DNA of 46,670 nucleotides from an uncultured Bacilli bacterium (GTDB lineage Bacteria > Bacillota_I > Bacilli_A > RF39 > UBA660), in the NCBI GenBank assembly GCA_947625535.1, contig CANQOR010000009.1, positions 1 through 46,670 on the forward strand, given 5' to 3'. The translations under genes were made by a program, and so were the position numbers. Numbering within the stretch: the stretch's first letter is position 1; every line of letters starts with the position of its first letter. Under the pieces are notes generated by a model, which did no database searches, was not told the origin of the DNA, and saw nothing but the letters and a program-made list of their open reading frames with translations. This document shows positions 1 to 7,431 of this stretch, piece by piece.

Positions 1-88
1 TATTGTTCTCAAATTTATTATAACATTCAATGATTTCTTTTTTTATGTCTTCCACAAATAATTTTACACTATCATATAATAAACATAT

Positions 89-117
89 TTGCTTATAATG
101 TTTATATATGTTATAAT
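89..117 (+). promoter_or_regulatory. promoter of HD-domain gene
   Basis: TTGCTT (89-94), a 17-base spacer and a perfect TATAAT (112-117). The predicted start of transcription near 124 leaves about 15 bases before the start codon at 140, which is why the internal ATG and not an upstream TTG is taken as the start. Confidence 0.5.
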
Positions 118-139
118 TACTAAGTTCGAGGTGAGCTGG

Positions 140-640
140 ATGACTAAACATCGTAAAGAGAAGTTCGATTCAATTATCCAAGATATAACAAATAATAAAG
201 AATTTAATAAATTACATAACGAATTACATCATGGTATAAATAGATATGATCACTCTATGAGAGTAGCTAAATGGACATATAATATATGTGATATCTTAAA
301 TATGAAAAATACAAATGATACAACAAGAGCTGCTTTATTACATGATTTCTTTACTAATAAAGAATTAAAAAATGAAAATAGTATTCAAAGATTAGGATCA
401 CATCCTAATCAAGCTTTAAAAAATAGCTTAAAATACTATGATTTAAATAATATTCAACAAGATATAATAGCTAGTCATATGTTTCCTTGTACATTAACAA
501 TCCCTAAGTATAAAGAATCATGGTTAGTATCACTTGTTGATAAAACAGTTAGTACATATGAAGTACTTAGATATAAGACTTCATTATATATGGGAATATA
601 CTTATTATTTATCTTTGAAATAATAAGATTACCTAGATAA
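140..640 (+). CDS. HD-domain phosphohydrolase
   Basis: A 166-residue protein with the spacing of an HD metal-dependent phosphohydrolase: RYDHS (His37), LLHDFF (His68-Asp69), His88 in SHPNQ, His113 in ASHMFP and Asp134 in SLVDKT. Such proteins hydrolyse phosphomonoesters or phosphodiesters, often of nucleotides; the substrate here cannot be told. The start at 140 is chosen because GAGGTG (128-133) lies six bases upstream and the promoter TATAAT at 112-117 would be inside a longer version. The gene stands alone between its own promoter and a terminator, so it is probably not part of the polysaccharide operon that follows. Confidence 0.75.
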   Translation: MTKHRKEKFDSIIQDITNNKEFNKLHNELHHGINRYDHSMRVAKWTYNICDILNMKNTNDTTRAALLHDFFTNKELKNENSIQRLGSHPNQALKNSLKYYDLNNIQQDIIASHMFPCTLTIPKYKESWLVSLVDKTVSTYEVLRYKTSLYMGIYLLFIFEIIRLPR

Positions 641-673
641 ATATTATAGCTAAAAAAGCCATAATATTTTTTT
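639..673 (+). terminator. intrinsic terminator after HD gene
   Basis: Stem of AAATATTAT (639-647) with ATAATATTT (661-669), extended inward by GC/GC across single mismatches, followed by a T run to 673. It begins at the stop codon of the HD gene and separates it from the capsule operon. Confidence 0.7.
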
Positions 674-742
674 GAAAAAGTATATTATAAAAAGAAAAAA
701 TATGATAAAATATTTAAAGAAAATTAAATTTTTATTTTTCTT

Positions 743-771
743 TTGACTTAAAATAGATGTAATGATATACT
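743..771 (+). promoter_or_regulatory. main promoter of capsule operon
   Basis: TTGACT (743-748), 17-base spacer, TATACT (766-771) preceded by TGA, giving an extended -10. Transcription would start near 778, leaving a leader of about 44 bases before the chain-length regulator. The strength of this match suggests the housekeeping sigma factor drives the locus. Confidence 0.75.
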
Positions 772-821
772 ACAAACGTCTATGAAAAGAGTTTATAAAC
801 GGAATTGAGAAGGGATAATTT

Positions 822-1502
822 ATGGAAGAAATCAATTTAAAAGAGTTATTTGATTATTTTAAAGAAAGACTACTAATAATGGCTATTATAGTTTTATCTA
901 TTTTAGTAATAGGTTGTGCTTATTCTATATTCTTTAAAACTCCATTATATCAATCTAATACTACTGTTGTTTTAGTAAGTGAAAATGGTAATAATCAAAC
1001 TGGTTATACTCAAGCAGAACAAAACTTAAATAAGAATTTAGTAGGTACTTATACAGAAATAATTAAAAGTAGAAGTGTCTTAGAAACTGTAATTGAAAAC
1101 TTATCATTAGATTATTCTTATAGTTACTTATATAATAAAGTATCTATTAGTAATACAGCTAATACAGAAATAATTAAAATATCTGTTGTTGATCCAGATA
1201 GTACATTAGCTACTGATATAGCTAATGAAATAGTTAAAGTATTTGGCGATGAAGTAACTAGAATTTATAAATTACAAAATGTTTCTGTTGTTGATAGAGC
1301 ATCTAAAGAAGAATCACCATATAATATAAATGTTTTAAAAGATACAGTAATATACTTATTAATAGGTATGGTTTTAGCTGTAGGTGTTGTCTTTGTTATT
1401 TATTACTTTGATACAACAATTAAGAGTGCTGAAGATGTTGAAAATAAATTAAATATTCCAGTTATTGGTATTGTACCAAAAGCTAAAAAAACTAAAAAGT
1501 AG
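822..1502 (+). CDS. Wzz/CpsC-type capsule chain-length regulator
   Basis: A 226-residue membrane protein of the Wzz/YveK/CpsC family, the adaptor that activates the cognate CpsD-type tyrosine kinase and sets polysaccharide chain length. It has the family's layout: a transmembrane segment at about residues 17-37, an extracytoplasmic region of about 135 residues, and a second transmembrane segment at about 175-196 followed by a short cytoplasmic tail carrying the family signature around DTTIKSAEDVE. It is preceded by AAGGGA nine bases before the ATG. Its stop codon overlaps the ribosome-binding site of the kinase gene, so the two are translationally linked. First gene of the polysaccharide locus. 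Confidence 0.9.
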   Translation: MEEINLKELFDYFKERLLIMAIIVLSILVIGCAYSIFFKTPLYQSNTTVVLVSENGNNQTGYTQAEQNLNKNLVGTYTEIIKSRSVLETVIENLSLDYSYSYLYNKVSISNTANTEIIKISVVDPDSTLATDIANEIVKVFGDEVTRIYKLQNVSVVDRASKEESPYNINVLKDTVIYLLIGMVLAVGVVFVIYYFDTTIKSAEDVENKLNIPVIGIVPKAKKTKK

Positions 1503-1511
1503 GTGAAAATG

Positions 1512-2216
1512 ATGAACGAAACAGATTTAATAATAACTATTAATCCTAAATCAATGTTTAGTGAATCAATAAAAAGTATTCGTACTAACCTACAATTTAC
1601 TAGTATTGATAAAGGATTAAAAACAATCCTTATTACATCACCAGAAGCTGGTAATGGTAAAAGTTTTATCTCTGCTAATTTAGCAGTTGCTTATGCCCAA
1701 GATGGTAAAAGAGTTTTAATAATAGATTGTGACTTACGTCGTGGAAGACAACATAATATCTTTGGGGTTATGAACCATTCAACAGGTGGTTACTCTAATT
1801 TAATCTTAAATTATAAAGAAGATATTAAATTAAGTCGTTATGTTATTAGAACTAGTATTAAAAATATCGACTTAATTCCAATTGGTCCTACACCACCTAA
1901 TCCTGTAGAACTATTGGCATCTAAAAATAATGAAACAGTTATTGACGAATTAAAGAAACATTATGATATAATTATTTTAGATTGTCCACCTGTTTTAGGT
2001 TTAAGTGATACACCAATATTAACTAAATTCTCTGATGTTAATATTGTTGTCGTAGCTAGTGGTGATACACCAATTGAGTTACTTGAAAGAGTTAAAAAAA
2101 GCTTTGAAGCAGCTAATACCAAAATTGATGGCGTAATAATTAATAAAGCTAACATAAAAGGTAATAGTTATAATAGTTATTATGCAAGTGAGTACTATAC
2201 AAGTAAAAAAAGTTAA
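1512..2216 (+). CDS. CpsD/CapB-type tyrosine kinase
   Basis: BY-kinase that autophosphorylates and controls polysaccharide polymerisation together with the preceding membrane adaptor. The Walker A motif is PEAGNGKS (Lys about 50), Walker A' is IIDCDLRRGR (about residues 74-83) and Walker B is IILDCPPVLG (Asp about 157). The C-terminus carries the tyrosine cluster YNSYYASEYYTSKKS, the typical autophosphorylation tail. The ATG at 1512 is preferred to the GTG at 1503 because AGGTGA (1501-1506) is then correctly spaced; the site overlaps the stop of the upstream gene. About 235 residues, normal for the stand-alone Gram-positive form. Confidence 0.9.
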   Translation: MNETDLIITINPKSMFSESIKSIRTNLQFTSIDKGLKTILITSPEAGNGKSFISANLAVAYAQDGKRVLIIDCDLRRGRQHNIFGVMNHSTGGYSNLILNYKEDIKLSRYVIRTSIKNIDLIPIGPTPPNPVELLASKNNETVIDELKKHYDIIILDCPPVLGLSDTPILTKFSDVNIVVVASGDTPIELLERVKKSFEAANTKIDGVIINKANIKGNSYNSYYASEYYTSKKS

Positions 2217-2246
2217 GTTATAATATATTAGTAGGGGTGTTATGAA

Positions 2247-2282
2247 ATGAAAAATAATCTTCAAGAAAGGGGGATAGTATAA
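2247..2282 (+). CDS. possible 11-residue leader ORF coupled to priming transferase
   Basis: A short frame encoding MKNNLQERGIV, with GGGGTG (2235-2240) placed well upstream of its ATG and a TAATG junction in which its stop shares an A with the start of the sugar transferase at 2282. The geometry is that of a translationally coupled leader. No homologue is recognised; a similar arrangement of a short frame before a polysaccharide gene occurs at 7392-7430. Evidence is positional only. Confidence 0.35.
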   Translation: MKNNLQERGIV

Positions 2283-2944
2283 TGAACGAAGCAATAGAAA
2301 TTGAAGTTGGATCATTTAAAGATACCATGTATTTAGCATTTAAAAGAATGTTTGATATCTTTATTGGATTAATTGGTTTAATTATACTTATTCCTATTTC
2401 TTTAATTATTAAAATATTATCAATATGTACAGGAGACTTTGGCAGTATCTTCTTTGCTCAAAATAGAATAGGTAAAGATGGTAAAGAATTTAAATTCTAT
2501 AAATTTAGATCAATGGTTCCAAATGCTGATGAAGTCTTATTTGATATGTTAAAGAAAGATAAGAAAATAGCTGAAGAATATAAGAAAAATAAAAAATTAA
2601 AAGATGATCCACGTATTACTAAAGTAGGTAAAATATTAAGAAGAACATCTATTGATGAACTACCTCAATTACTTAATGTTTTAAAAGGTGATATGTCTTT
2701 AATTGGTAATCGTCCATATTTACCAAGAGAAAAAGAAGATATGGGTGAATACTATGAAGATATAGTTAAAACAAAACCAGGTATTACTGGTTATTGGCAA
2801 GTAAGTGGTCGTAAAGATGTTACTTTCAAAAAAAGATTAAAACTAGAAAGTTATTATTCTAATCATCGTAGTTTAAAATTAGATATTAAAATCTTCTTTA
2901 AAACATTTGGTGCTGTAATTGGTGGCCATGGAGCAGAAGAATAA
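2282..2944 (+). CDS. priming sugar transferase (undecaprenyl-phosphate sugar-1-phosphate transferase)
   Basis: A 220-residue monotopic phosphoglycosyl transferase (bacterial sugar transferase family) that places the first sugar-1-phosphate on undecaprenyl phosphate at the inner face of the membrane. It has the N-terminal membrane hairpin (about residues 16-42), the FKFYKFRSM block, the TSIDELPQLLNVLKGDMSLIGNRP signature with the catalytic Asp-Glu pair, and the C-terminal PGITGYWQVSGR motif. It lacks the long N-terminal membrane domain of WbaP, so it is the short, single-domain type. It is the only priming enzyme seen in the window, so it may serve both downstream polysaccharide modules. Confidence 0.9.
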   Translation: MNEAIEIEVGSFKDTMYLAFKRMFDIFIGLIGLIILIPISLIIKILSICTGDFGSIFFAQNRIGKDGKEFKFYKFRSMVPNADEVLFDMLKKDKKIAEEYKKNKKLKDDPRITKVGKILRRTSIDELPQLLNVLKGDMSLIGNRPYLPREKEDMGEYYEDIVKTKPGITGYWQVSGRKDVTFKKRLKLESYYSNHRSLKLDIKIFFKTFGAVIGGHGAEE

Positions 2945-2946
2945 TC

Positions 2947-2973
2947 AAAGTAGATAAAGGAATCTACTTTTTT
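2947..2973 (+). terminator. intrinsic terminator after priming transferase
   Basis: Perfect 9-bp stem AAAGTAGAT / ATCTACTTT (2947-2955 and 2962-2970) with a 6-base loop and a short T run. It ends the conserved first block of the capsule locus and precedes the accessory genes. Confidence 0.75.
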
Positions 2974-2989
2974 GTTTGGAGTTGATAAA

Positions 2990-3661
2990 ATGTCAAAGAA
3001 CTTAGAAACACCTATTATATGGGAATATCAAAATAAACAATACTTATTAATGAATGTCATTCTTACTAAAGATAATTCTATCTATTTTACATTTCCTTCT
3101 AATAATAAAAGATATATCTCTAAAATAAGAATGAAAAGATTTGATAATACAGACTATGTAGAACATCAATTAAAATTAATAGACTATGATAAAGAAAACT
3201 TAGAACCAAAAATATCTTTTCATCCTAAAGAAATGATAGCTCATGTTAATTCAAATATAACTAAAAAAATAAGTAATGACTTTCCTTTACTTAATATATC
3301 TGCTACTAAAAGTAAACTAATAACATATTTTTTACAAATAATCTTTCCCGCTAATCCAGAACTATATAAAGAATATACTGATACTAAACATAAAGATAAA
3401 CTTATTATTAGATATCTCCCTCATAATGATATATTAAATATTGAAATAATCCTTCATTCCAAAGATATTTATCCAGATCCTAGATATTTACCACCATTTG
3501 CTATTAGAAACTTTAAATTCTATTCTAATCTTAGAAGTCCTTATAAATATTCATACACTATCTTTGTATCTACATTACCTAATAATTCATCTAAAAATAT
3601 AGCTATAACTTTAAACACTAAATACCAATATTGTACTTATATCCTAGATGAATCTAAATAA
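2990..3661 (+). CDS. hypothetical protein, 223 aa
   Basis: Not recognised. The start at 2990 is chosen because GGAG (2978-2981) lies eight bases upstream, whereas a longer version from a TTG at 2972 would begin within the terminator. The protein has no predicted signal peptide or membrane span, is rich in Lys, Asn and Tyr, and alternates short hydrophobic strands with charged residues, suggesting a mainly beta cytoplasmic fold. It lies directly after the terminator of the priming transferase, with no clear promoter of its own, and before a promoter for the HipA-like gene; it may be read by leak-through from the capsule operon. Confidence 0.6.
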   Translation: MSKNLETPIIWEYQNKQYLLMNVILTKDNSIYFTFPSNNKRYISKIRMKRFDNTDYVEHQLKLIDYDKENLEPKISFHPKEMIAHVNSNITKKISNDFPLLNISATKSKLITYFLQIIFPANPELYKEYTDTKHKDKLIIRYLPHNDILNIEIILHSKDIYPDPRYLPPFAIRNFKFYSNLRSPYKYSYTIFVSTLPNNSSKNIAITLNTKYQYCTYILDESK

Positions 3662-3694
3662 ATATAAGTATATAAAAACATAGGACTTCCTCAA

Positions 3695-3724
3695 TTTACT
3701 AATTAATATTGTCCATGGTATAAT
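3695..3724 (+). promoter_or_regulatory. promoter of HipA-like gene
   Basis: TTTACT (3695-3700), 18-base spacer, TATAAT (3719-3724), followed 25 bases later by the ATG at 3749 with a GAGG site. Confidence 0.5.
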
Positions 3725-3748
3725 ACAAATATTAATGAGGTAAATTAT

Positions 3749-4933
3749 ATGAAACGTATACTTATGAACAAAAATGTAGAAGTTTTAATAGCTGAATATG
3801 ATCCTGCAACAAGTGTTTTTACTAAAATATATGATGTTAAAAATATCCATTATGCACCTTATATTTTAAAAAATATTGACATTACAAACACTATTGATAA
3901 TACATTATTTAGAACTAATTTAAGTGAATGGTTTAAAGGAAGAGGTATTCCATTATGGCGTGATAAATTAGATTTATTACTACACCGACTAAATATAGTT
4001 GCACCTTATGAACTTTTAGATAAAGCCTTTGGTTTATCTTTATCTGATCAATATTGGTTAAAAGAAGAAAATAGTAATATTTCTTATGATGATATTAATT
4101 TCTTTGATAATGATTTTGATTATGCTGAATTTATGGAAGCATCCTTATCAATTAATAGTAAAATAATAACAAAAGAAACTTCTTTAAGAACTCCTAATAA
4201 TACGACAGATGGAATGCTTAAAAAAGCATGGATAATAGATAAAGGAATAAGATATTTACTAAAAGGTGGTTATAAAAATGAAACTTTACAACCTTTTAAT
4301 GAAGTATTAGCTAGTGAAATATGTAAAAGATTAGGGTTTAATCATGTTGAGTATTCATTAGATACATATAAAGATATGGTCGTATCTAAATGTCCTTGTT
4401 TTATAACTAAAGATACAGAACTAGTTACTTGTTATCAAATTAGAAACGATATGAAAAGACACGATAATATAGAAGATTATGAAGAATATATAAAGAAATT
4501 AGAAGATAATGGTATAGAAAATGCCCGAGAAAAAATAGAAAATATGTATATTTTAGACTTTATCATTATGAATGAAGATAGACACTTAGGTAACTTTGGA
4601 ATAATAAGAGATGTTAATACTTTAAAATGGCTTGATGTAGCACCTATATTTGATAATGGTCAAAGTTTAAATATTGAATATTATGACAACGAAGAAGTAC
4701 ATATTTCAGGTAATGGAAGACTTTTCTATGAGGTTAAACCTTTTGATGAAATAATAACAATAGTTAAAAATATAAAAAGAATAGATATAAGTAAATTAGA
4801 TGGAATAGTAGAATGGTTTGATGATTTATTACATCAATACCAACATTTAACTGGATATTCTGATACTAGAATAAATAGATTATGTATATTATTAAATAGA
4901 CAAATTAATAAATTAAAAGAATTAATTGGATAG
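3749..4933 (+). CDS. HipA-like kinase-fold protein
   Basis: A 394-residue protein whose C-terminal two thirds matches the HipA kinase fold. Visible motifs are YLLKGG (about residues 170-175, nucleotide-binding lysine strand), MNEDRHLGNFG with catalytic Asp277 and metal-ligand Asn282, and APIFDNGQSL with Asp302 in the position of the second metal-binding aspartate. HipA kinases phosphorylate glutamyl-tRNA synthetase in the best-known case; the substrate here is unknown. The N-terminal 130 residues are unlike the usual HipA N-subdomain. There is no HipB-type HTH gene next to it, so it is an orphan rather than a classical toxin-antitoxin pair. Confidence 0.75.
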   Translation: MKRILMNKNVEVLIAEYDPATSVFTKIYDVKNIHYAPYILKNIDITNTIDNTLFRTNLSEWFKGRGIPLWRDKLDLLLHRLNIVAPYELLDKAFGLSLSDQYWLKEENSNISYDDINFFDNDFDYAEFMEASLSINSKIITKETSLRTPNNTTDGMLKKAWIIDKGIRYLLKGGYKNETLQPFNEVLASEICKRLGFNHVEYSLDTYKDMVVSKCPCFITKDTELVTCYQIRNDMKRHDNIEDYEEYIKKLEDNGIENAREKIENMYILDFIIMNEDRHLGNFGIIRDVNTLKWLDVAPIFDNGQSLNIEYYDNEEVHISGNGRLFYEVKPFDEIITIVKNIKRIDISKLDGIVEWFDDLLHQYQHLTGYSDTRINRLCILLNRQINKLKELIG

Positions 4934-5017
4934 ATGATATTTAAGTAATAAACATTCATATAACATTAATAAACCTAAAAATTTCGTTTAATTTTAAAAG
5001 CAATGATAGGATTGTAG

Positions 5018-5023
5018 TATAAT
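5018..5023 (+). promoter_or_regulatory. -10 element of HEPN gene
   Basis: Perfect TATAAT 18 bases before the ATG at 5042. No convincing -35 is visible upstream, so only the -10 is reported. Confidence 0.4.
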
Positions 5024-5041
5024 CTATATCGTGGTGATATT

Positions 5042-6130
5042 ATGCATAAAGTTAAAGTTAGATGTAAATGTTTAGTTAGTGGATTTCCATCAATTGAAGA
5101 AGAATATAAAATTGGTGATTTTAAGCTATGCTATTTGAAACTAGATTTTAAAAAATTTAAAATTAACAAGAATTTGCAGGAATTTGATTTAAATGGATTT
5201 TTACTATTTTGTCAGTATACTTTAGAGAGTGATGGTAATTATTATATAAATTATTTTGAAAATCAAGAATTATTTGAAATAGAATTAAATGATGATGATT
5301 ATAAAAAGATTCAAGAAAGAACAAATATTGATATAAAAAAATACGATATTATTTTAGATAAAATAAAAACATTAGAAAGAAAAATTAAATTAGAATTGAA
5401 TATTCATGTTGCAATACATATTGCTTGCATCGAATTCCTTGACGATAACTTAAATGTCACAAATTTTTATAACCTGTTATTCAGTAAGCCATTCTGGTTT
5501 AGATTAAAAGAATTAGATAACGAATTTAATAATAATACAAGATTTCATCTTAATTTTGAATTAATAAATAATATTAAAAATGAACGATTGAATAGGGCAT
5601 TTGAATTTTTTTATGATTCTTTTGATAGCGATAAAATTGAAATTAGATACATCCTATTATTTACCTCACTTGAGTGTTTATTTAATTTAAATGGGAAAGA
5701 TATTACTGAAACATTATCTAATTATGTAGCCAAAATTATGTCACTTTTTGATGAAAGCAAATATGATACAGTTTTTAAGCGAATCAAGAAACTTTATAAA
5801 ATAAGAAGTAACTATATTCATGGAAGTAAAAATGTAACAATATCTAGTCAAGATGAAAAAGAACTAAGAAGAATTGTTAGACAAGTTCTAATTTTTTATT
5901 ACTTAATATTTTTTAGTAAGAAATTTTCATATAAAAAAATGCTAGATTATTTAAACGATGTTGATAGCATTGATATAAATGATCGTTTAATATTAAAAAC
6001 TATATTATCTAAATCATTTGAAGAACAACAACTAGGTGTGCTTGCTGAAATAGAAAAAGAAATAAATGTTCCAACATCATTTAAAGAAAGAATATATGAA
6101 GGAATTGAAAAGAACAAAAGCGATGAGTAA
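5042..6130 (+). CDS. HEPN-domain protein, possibly ApeA-like
   Basis: A 362-residue protein. The C-terminal half is all-helical and ends the conserved core with RSNYIHG, an R-x4-H motif (Arg255, His260) typical of HEPN ribonucleases; the preceding helix LLFTSLECLFN fits the Apea-like HEPN family. The N-terminal 180 residues are beta-rich, as in ApeA, a single-gene abortive-infection protein, though this one is shorter than the best-known ApeA. The assignment to HEPN is well supported; the ApeA name is an inference. It stands alone with its own promoter in the accessory block between the priming transferase and module 1, consistent with a mobile defence gene. Confidence 0.65.
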   Translation: MHKVKVRCKCLVSGFPSIEEEYKIGDFKLCYLKLDFKKFKINKNLQEFDLNGFLLFCQYTLESDGNYYINYFENQELFEIELNDDDYKKIQERTNIDIKKYDIILDKIKTLERKIKLELNIHVAIHIACIEFLDDNLNVTNFYNLLFSKPFWFRLKELDNEFNNNTRFHLNFELINNIKNERLNRAFEFFYDSFDSDKIEIRYILLFTSLECLFNLNGKDITETLSNYVAKIMSLFDESKYDTVFKRIKKLYKIRSNYIHGSKNVTISSQDEKELRRIVRQVLIFYYLIFFSKKFSYKKMLDYLNDVDSIDINDRLILKTILSKSFEEQQLGVLAEIEKEINVPTSFKERIYEGIEKNKSDE

Positions 6131-6259
6131 TACTAAGATTAGATATTAAAAACTTAGTTTAATAATAAAATGCAATTCGTATATTTTACTATTTTAAAGT
6201 TGCATTTAACTATTTAAGTAATAATGGATTTAAATAATTCTTCACTATTTTAATATATG

Positions 6260-6268
6260 TGTTATAAT
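6260..6268 (+). promoter_or_regulatory. extended -10 promoter of DUF6338-like gene
   Basis: TGTTATAAT: a perfect -10 with the TGn extension, 22 bases before the ATG at 6291, followed by AAGGAG. Confidence 0.55.
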
Positions 6269-6290
6269 ACAAAACTAAGGAGCGAAGTAT

Positions 6291-7076
6291 ATGCAAATAA
6301 CAGAATTAATGATAAAATTGGTAGTTCTTTTATTACCTGGTATATTTAGCACATTTATAATAGAAAAGTTAATTAACAGAAAGAAGATGGATTTAAGAAC
6401 GTTTATTGTTTCGGTAATAATGTTAAGTTTTACATCTTATCTTATATTATTAGCCATTAATAATATAGTAAGAATTATTAGATATGGGCTTGATAACTAT
6501 AGCTTTAAAAATATATATTTCTTTGAATCCTTATTCATTGAAAATACCACTGTTAAATTAACCGAAGTTTTTAGCACAGTAATAATAGCTATTTTATTAG
6601 GTGTACTTATATCAAATGTTATTAATAAAGGACATTTTTATAAGTTATTTAGAGATGTTATTCATATAACAAATAAAACTGGTAATGACGTGTGGAACGA
6701 TGTCTTTGATAATAATACAAAATCCATTAACAAATATGTCTATGTTGTAGATAAAAAATACGACATAGTTTATGGAGGATGGTTAAATAACTATTCTTCA
6801 GATCCAGATAATAAAGAATTACACTTAACTAATGTTGTGGTTACAAAAGATTCAGAAAGAAAAACATTATTAAGGAAATTTGAGGAACTCTACATTACTT
6901 ATGATAAAAGCAATATGAGTATAGAGATAGATAGTGGTAATAGCTCTAATAATAAAGGAGATTCTCAAGATAAAAATAATAGTAGTAATGATAATAATTC
7001 TTATTTTAAATTAAAGACAGATAATACAGATATCGAAGTTAAATTAGATGAAAGGAGTAAAAAGAATGGCAGTTAA
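6291..7076 (+). CDS. DUF6338-like membrane protein
   Basis: A 261-residue protein with three likely membrane segments (about residues 6-25 with the LLPG motif, 38-58 and 90-110), then a soluble domain of about 100 residues containing a strand pair of the form YVYVVDKKYDIVYGGWLNNYS, and a low-complexity tail rich in Ser, Asn and Asp (about 210-240). The LPG-containing first helix and the Y-GG-L--YS strand resemble DUF6338 proteins, whose role is unknown. Its stop overlaps the next gene, which is a short proline-rich protein; the two appear to act as a pair. The family assignment is from memory of its pattern and is moderate. Confidence 0.6.
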   Translation: MQITELMIKLVVLLLPGIFSTFIIEKLINRKKMDLRTFIVSVIMLSFTSYLILLAINNIVRIIRYGLDNYSFKNIYFFESLFIENTTVKLTEVFSTVIIAILLGVLISNVINKGHFYKLFRDVIHITNKTGNDVWNDVFDNNTKSINKYVYVVDKKYDIVYGGWLNNYSSDPDNKELHLTNVVVTKDSERKTLLRKFEELYITYDKSNMSIEIDSGNSSNNKGDSQDKNNSSNDNNSYFKLKTDNTDIEVKLDERSKKNGS

Positions 7077-7254
7077 AGAAATACCAACAAAGCCTGCAAA
7101 GCCACAAAGAAGTAATGTAAAAGTTCATTCTCATACAAGCTCTGAATTAACAAAATTTAATAAAAATCCAAATAAAATCGTAATTGAAAATGTTAACCCA
7201 AACCCAGCACCTGGTGGAAATAATACACCATTACCACCAACAATGAAAAAATAA
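7066..7254 (+). CDS. short proline/asparagine-rich protein, 62 aa
   Basis: Begins inside the end of the DUF6338-like gene (11-base overlap) with AAAGGAG (7051-7057) correctly spaced before the ATG at 7066. The protein is polar and probably disordered, with a C-terminal run of Pro, Asn and Gly (NPNPAPGGNNTPLPP). No domain is recognised. The overlap means its translation is coupled to the membrane protein, so a stoichiometric partner or tether is likely. Confidence 0.6.
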   Translation: MAVKEIPTKPAKPQRSNVKVHSHTSSELTKFNKNPNKIVIENVNPNPAPGGNNTPLPPTMKK

Positions 7255-7320
7255 TAAAAACATAAAATATGTATATTAAATATAATTATTATAAAAAAAT
7301 ACCTATTTATAATAAAAATT

Positions 7321-7329
7321 TGATATAAT
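7321..7329 (+). promoter_or_regulatory. extended -10 promoter of polysaccharide module 1
   Basis: TGATATAAT, a consensus extended -10, about 20 bases before the conserved leader hairpin. The split second leader has the same arrangement (20347-20355). No good -35 is seen, as expected for extended -10 promoters. Confidence 0.55.
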
Positions 7330-7350
7330 ATGGAAGTAAAAGAAATATTT

Positions 7351-7390
7351 TATGTTTTTTTGTTGCGCTTTGCAACGAAAGGAGGATAGT
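7351..7390 (+). promoter_or_regulatory. conserved leader element, copy 1 (intact)
   Basis: A 34-base stretch (7351-7384) is identical to 20382-20415 upstream of module 2. It consists of a T7 run, a hairpin (core stem GTTGC / GCAAC at 7362-7366 and 7372-7376, extendable to 8 bp with TTT/GAA) and the Shine-Dalgarno AAAGGAGG of a leader peptide. Presence in front of two distinct polysaccharide operons argues for a regulatory RNA, either controlling access to the Shine-Dalgarno or serving as a loading site for an antiterminator of the RfaH/LoaP kind; that role is inference, and no loaP-like gene is in the window. It also contains the insertion site used by the IS110 element in copy 2. Confidence 0.7.
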
Positions 7391-7391
7391 T

Positions 7392-7430
7392 ATGGAAAAT
7401 AAGGCTATTACTCCTAAAGGGGAAAAATGA
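7392..7430 (+). CDS. leader peptide MENKAITPKGEK
   Basis: A 12-codon frame with a near-perfect Shine-Dalgarno (AAAGGAGG, 7378-7385) whose TGA stop lies one base before the ATG of the Alg14-like gene. The second leader copy (22279 onward) encodes MEGKAITPKG in the same place, with ATT/ATC, CCT/CCA and GGG/GGA differences that keep the amino acids. This pattern suggests the peptide is translated and under selection, perhaps to couple ribosomes to the transferase gene or to attenuate it. Confidence 0.6.
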   Translation: MENKAITPKGEK

Positions 7431-7431
7431 T

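Noticed and set aside
1..88. Minus-strand open frame crossing the left edge (reads LYDSVKLFVEDIKKEIIECY)
   Set aside because: It looks like a plausible coding frame, but no start codon with a ribosome-binding site is visible on the minus strand and it runs off the window, so it cannot be supported as a gene.
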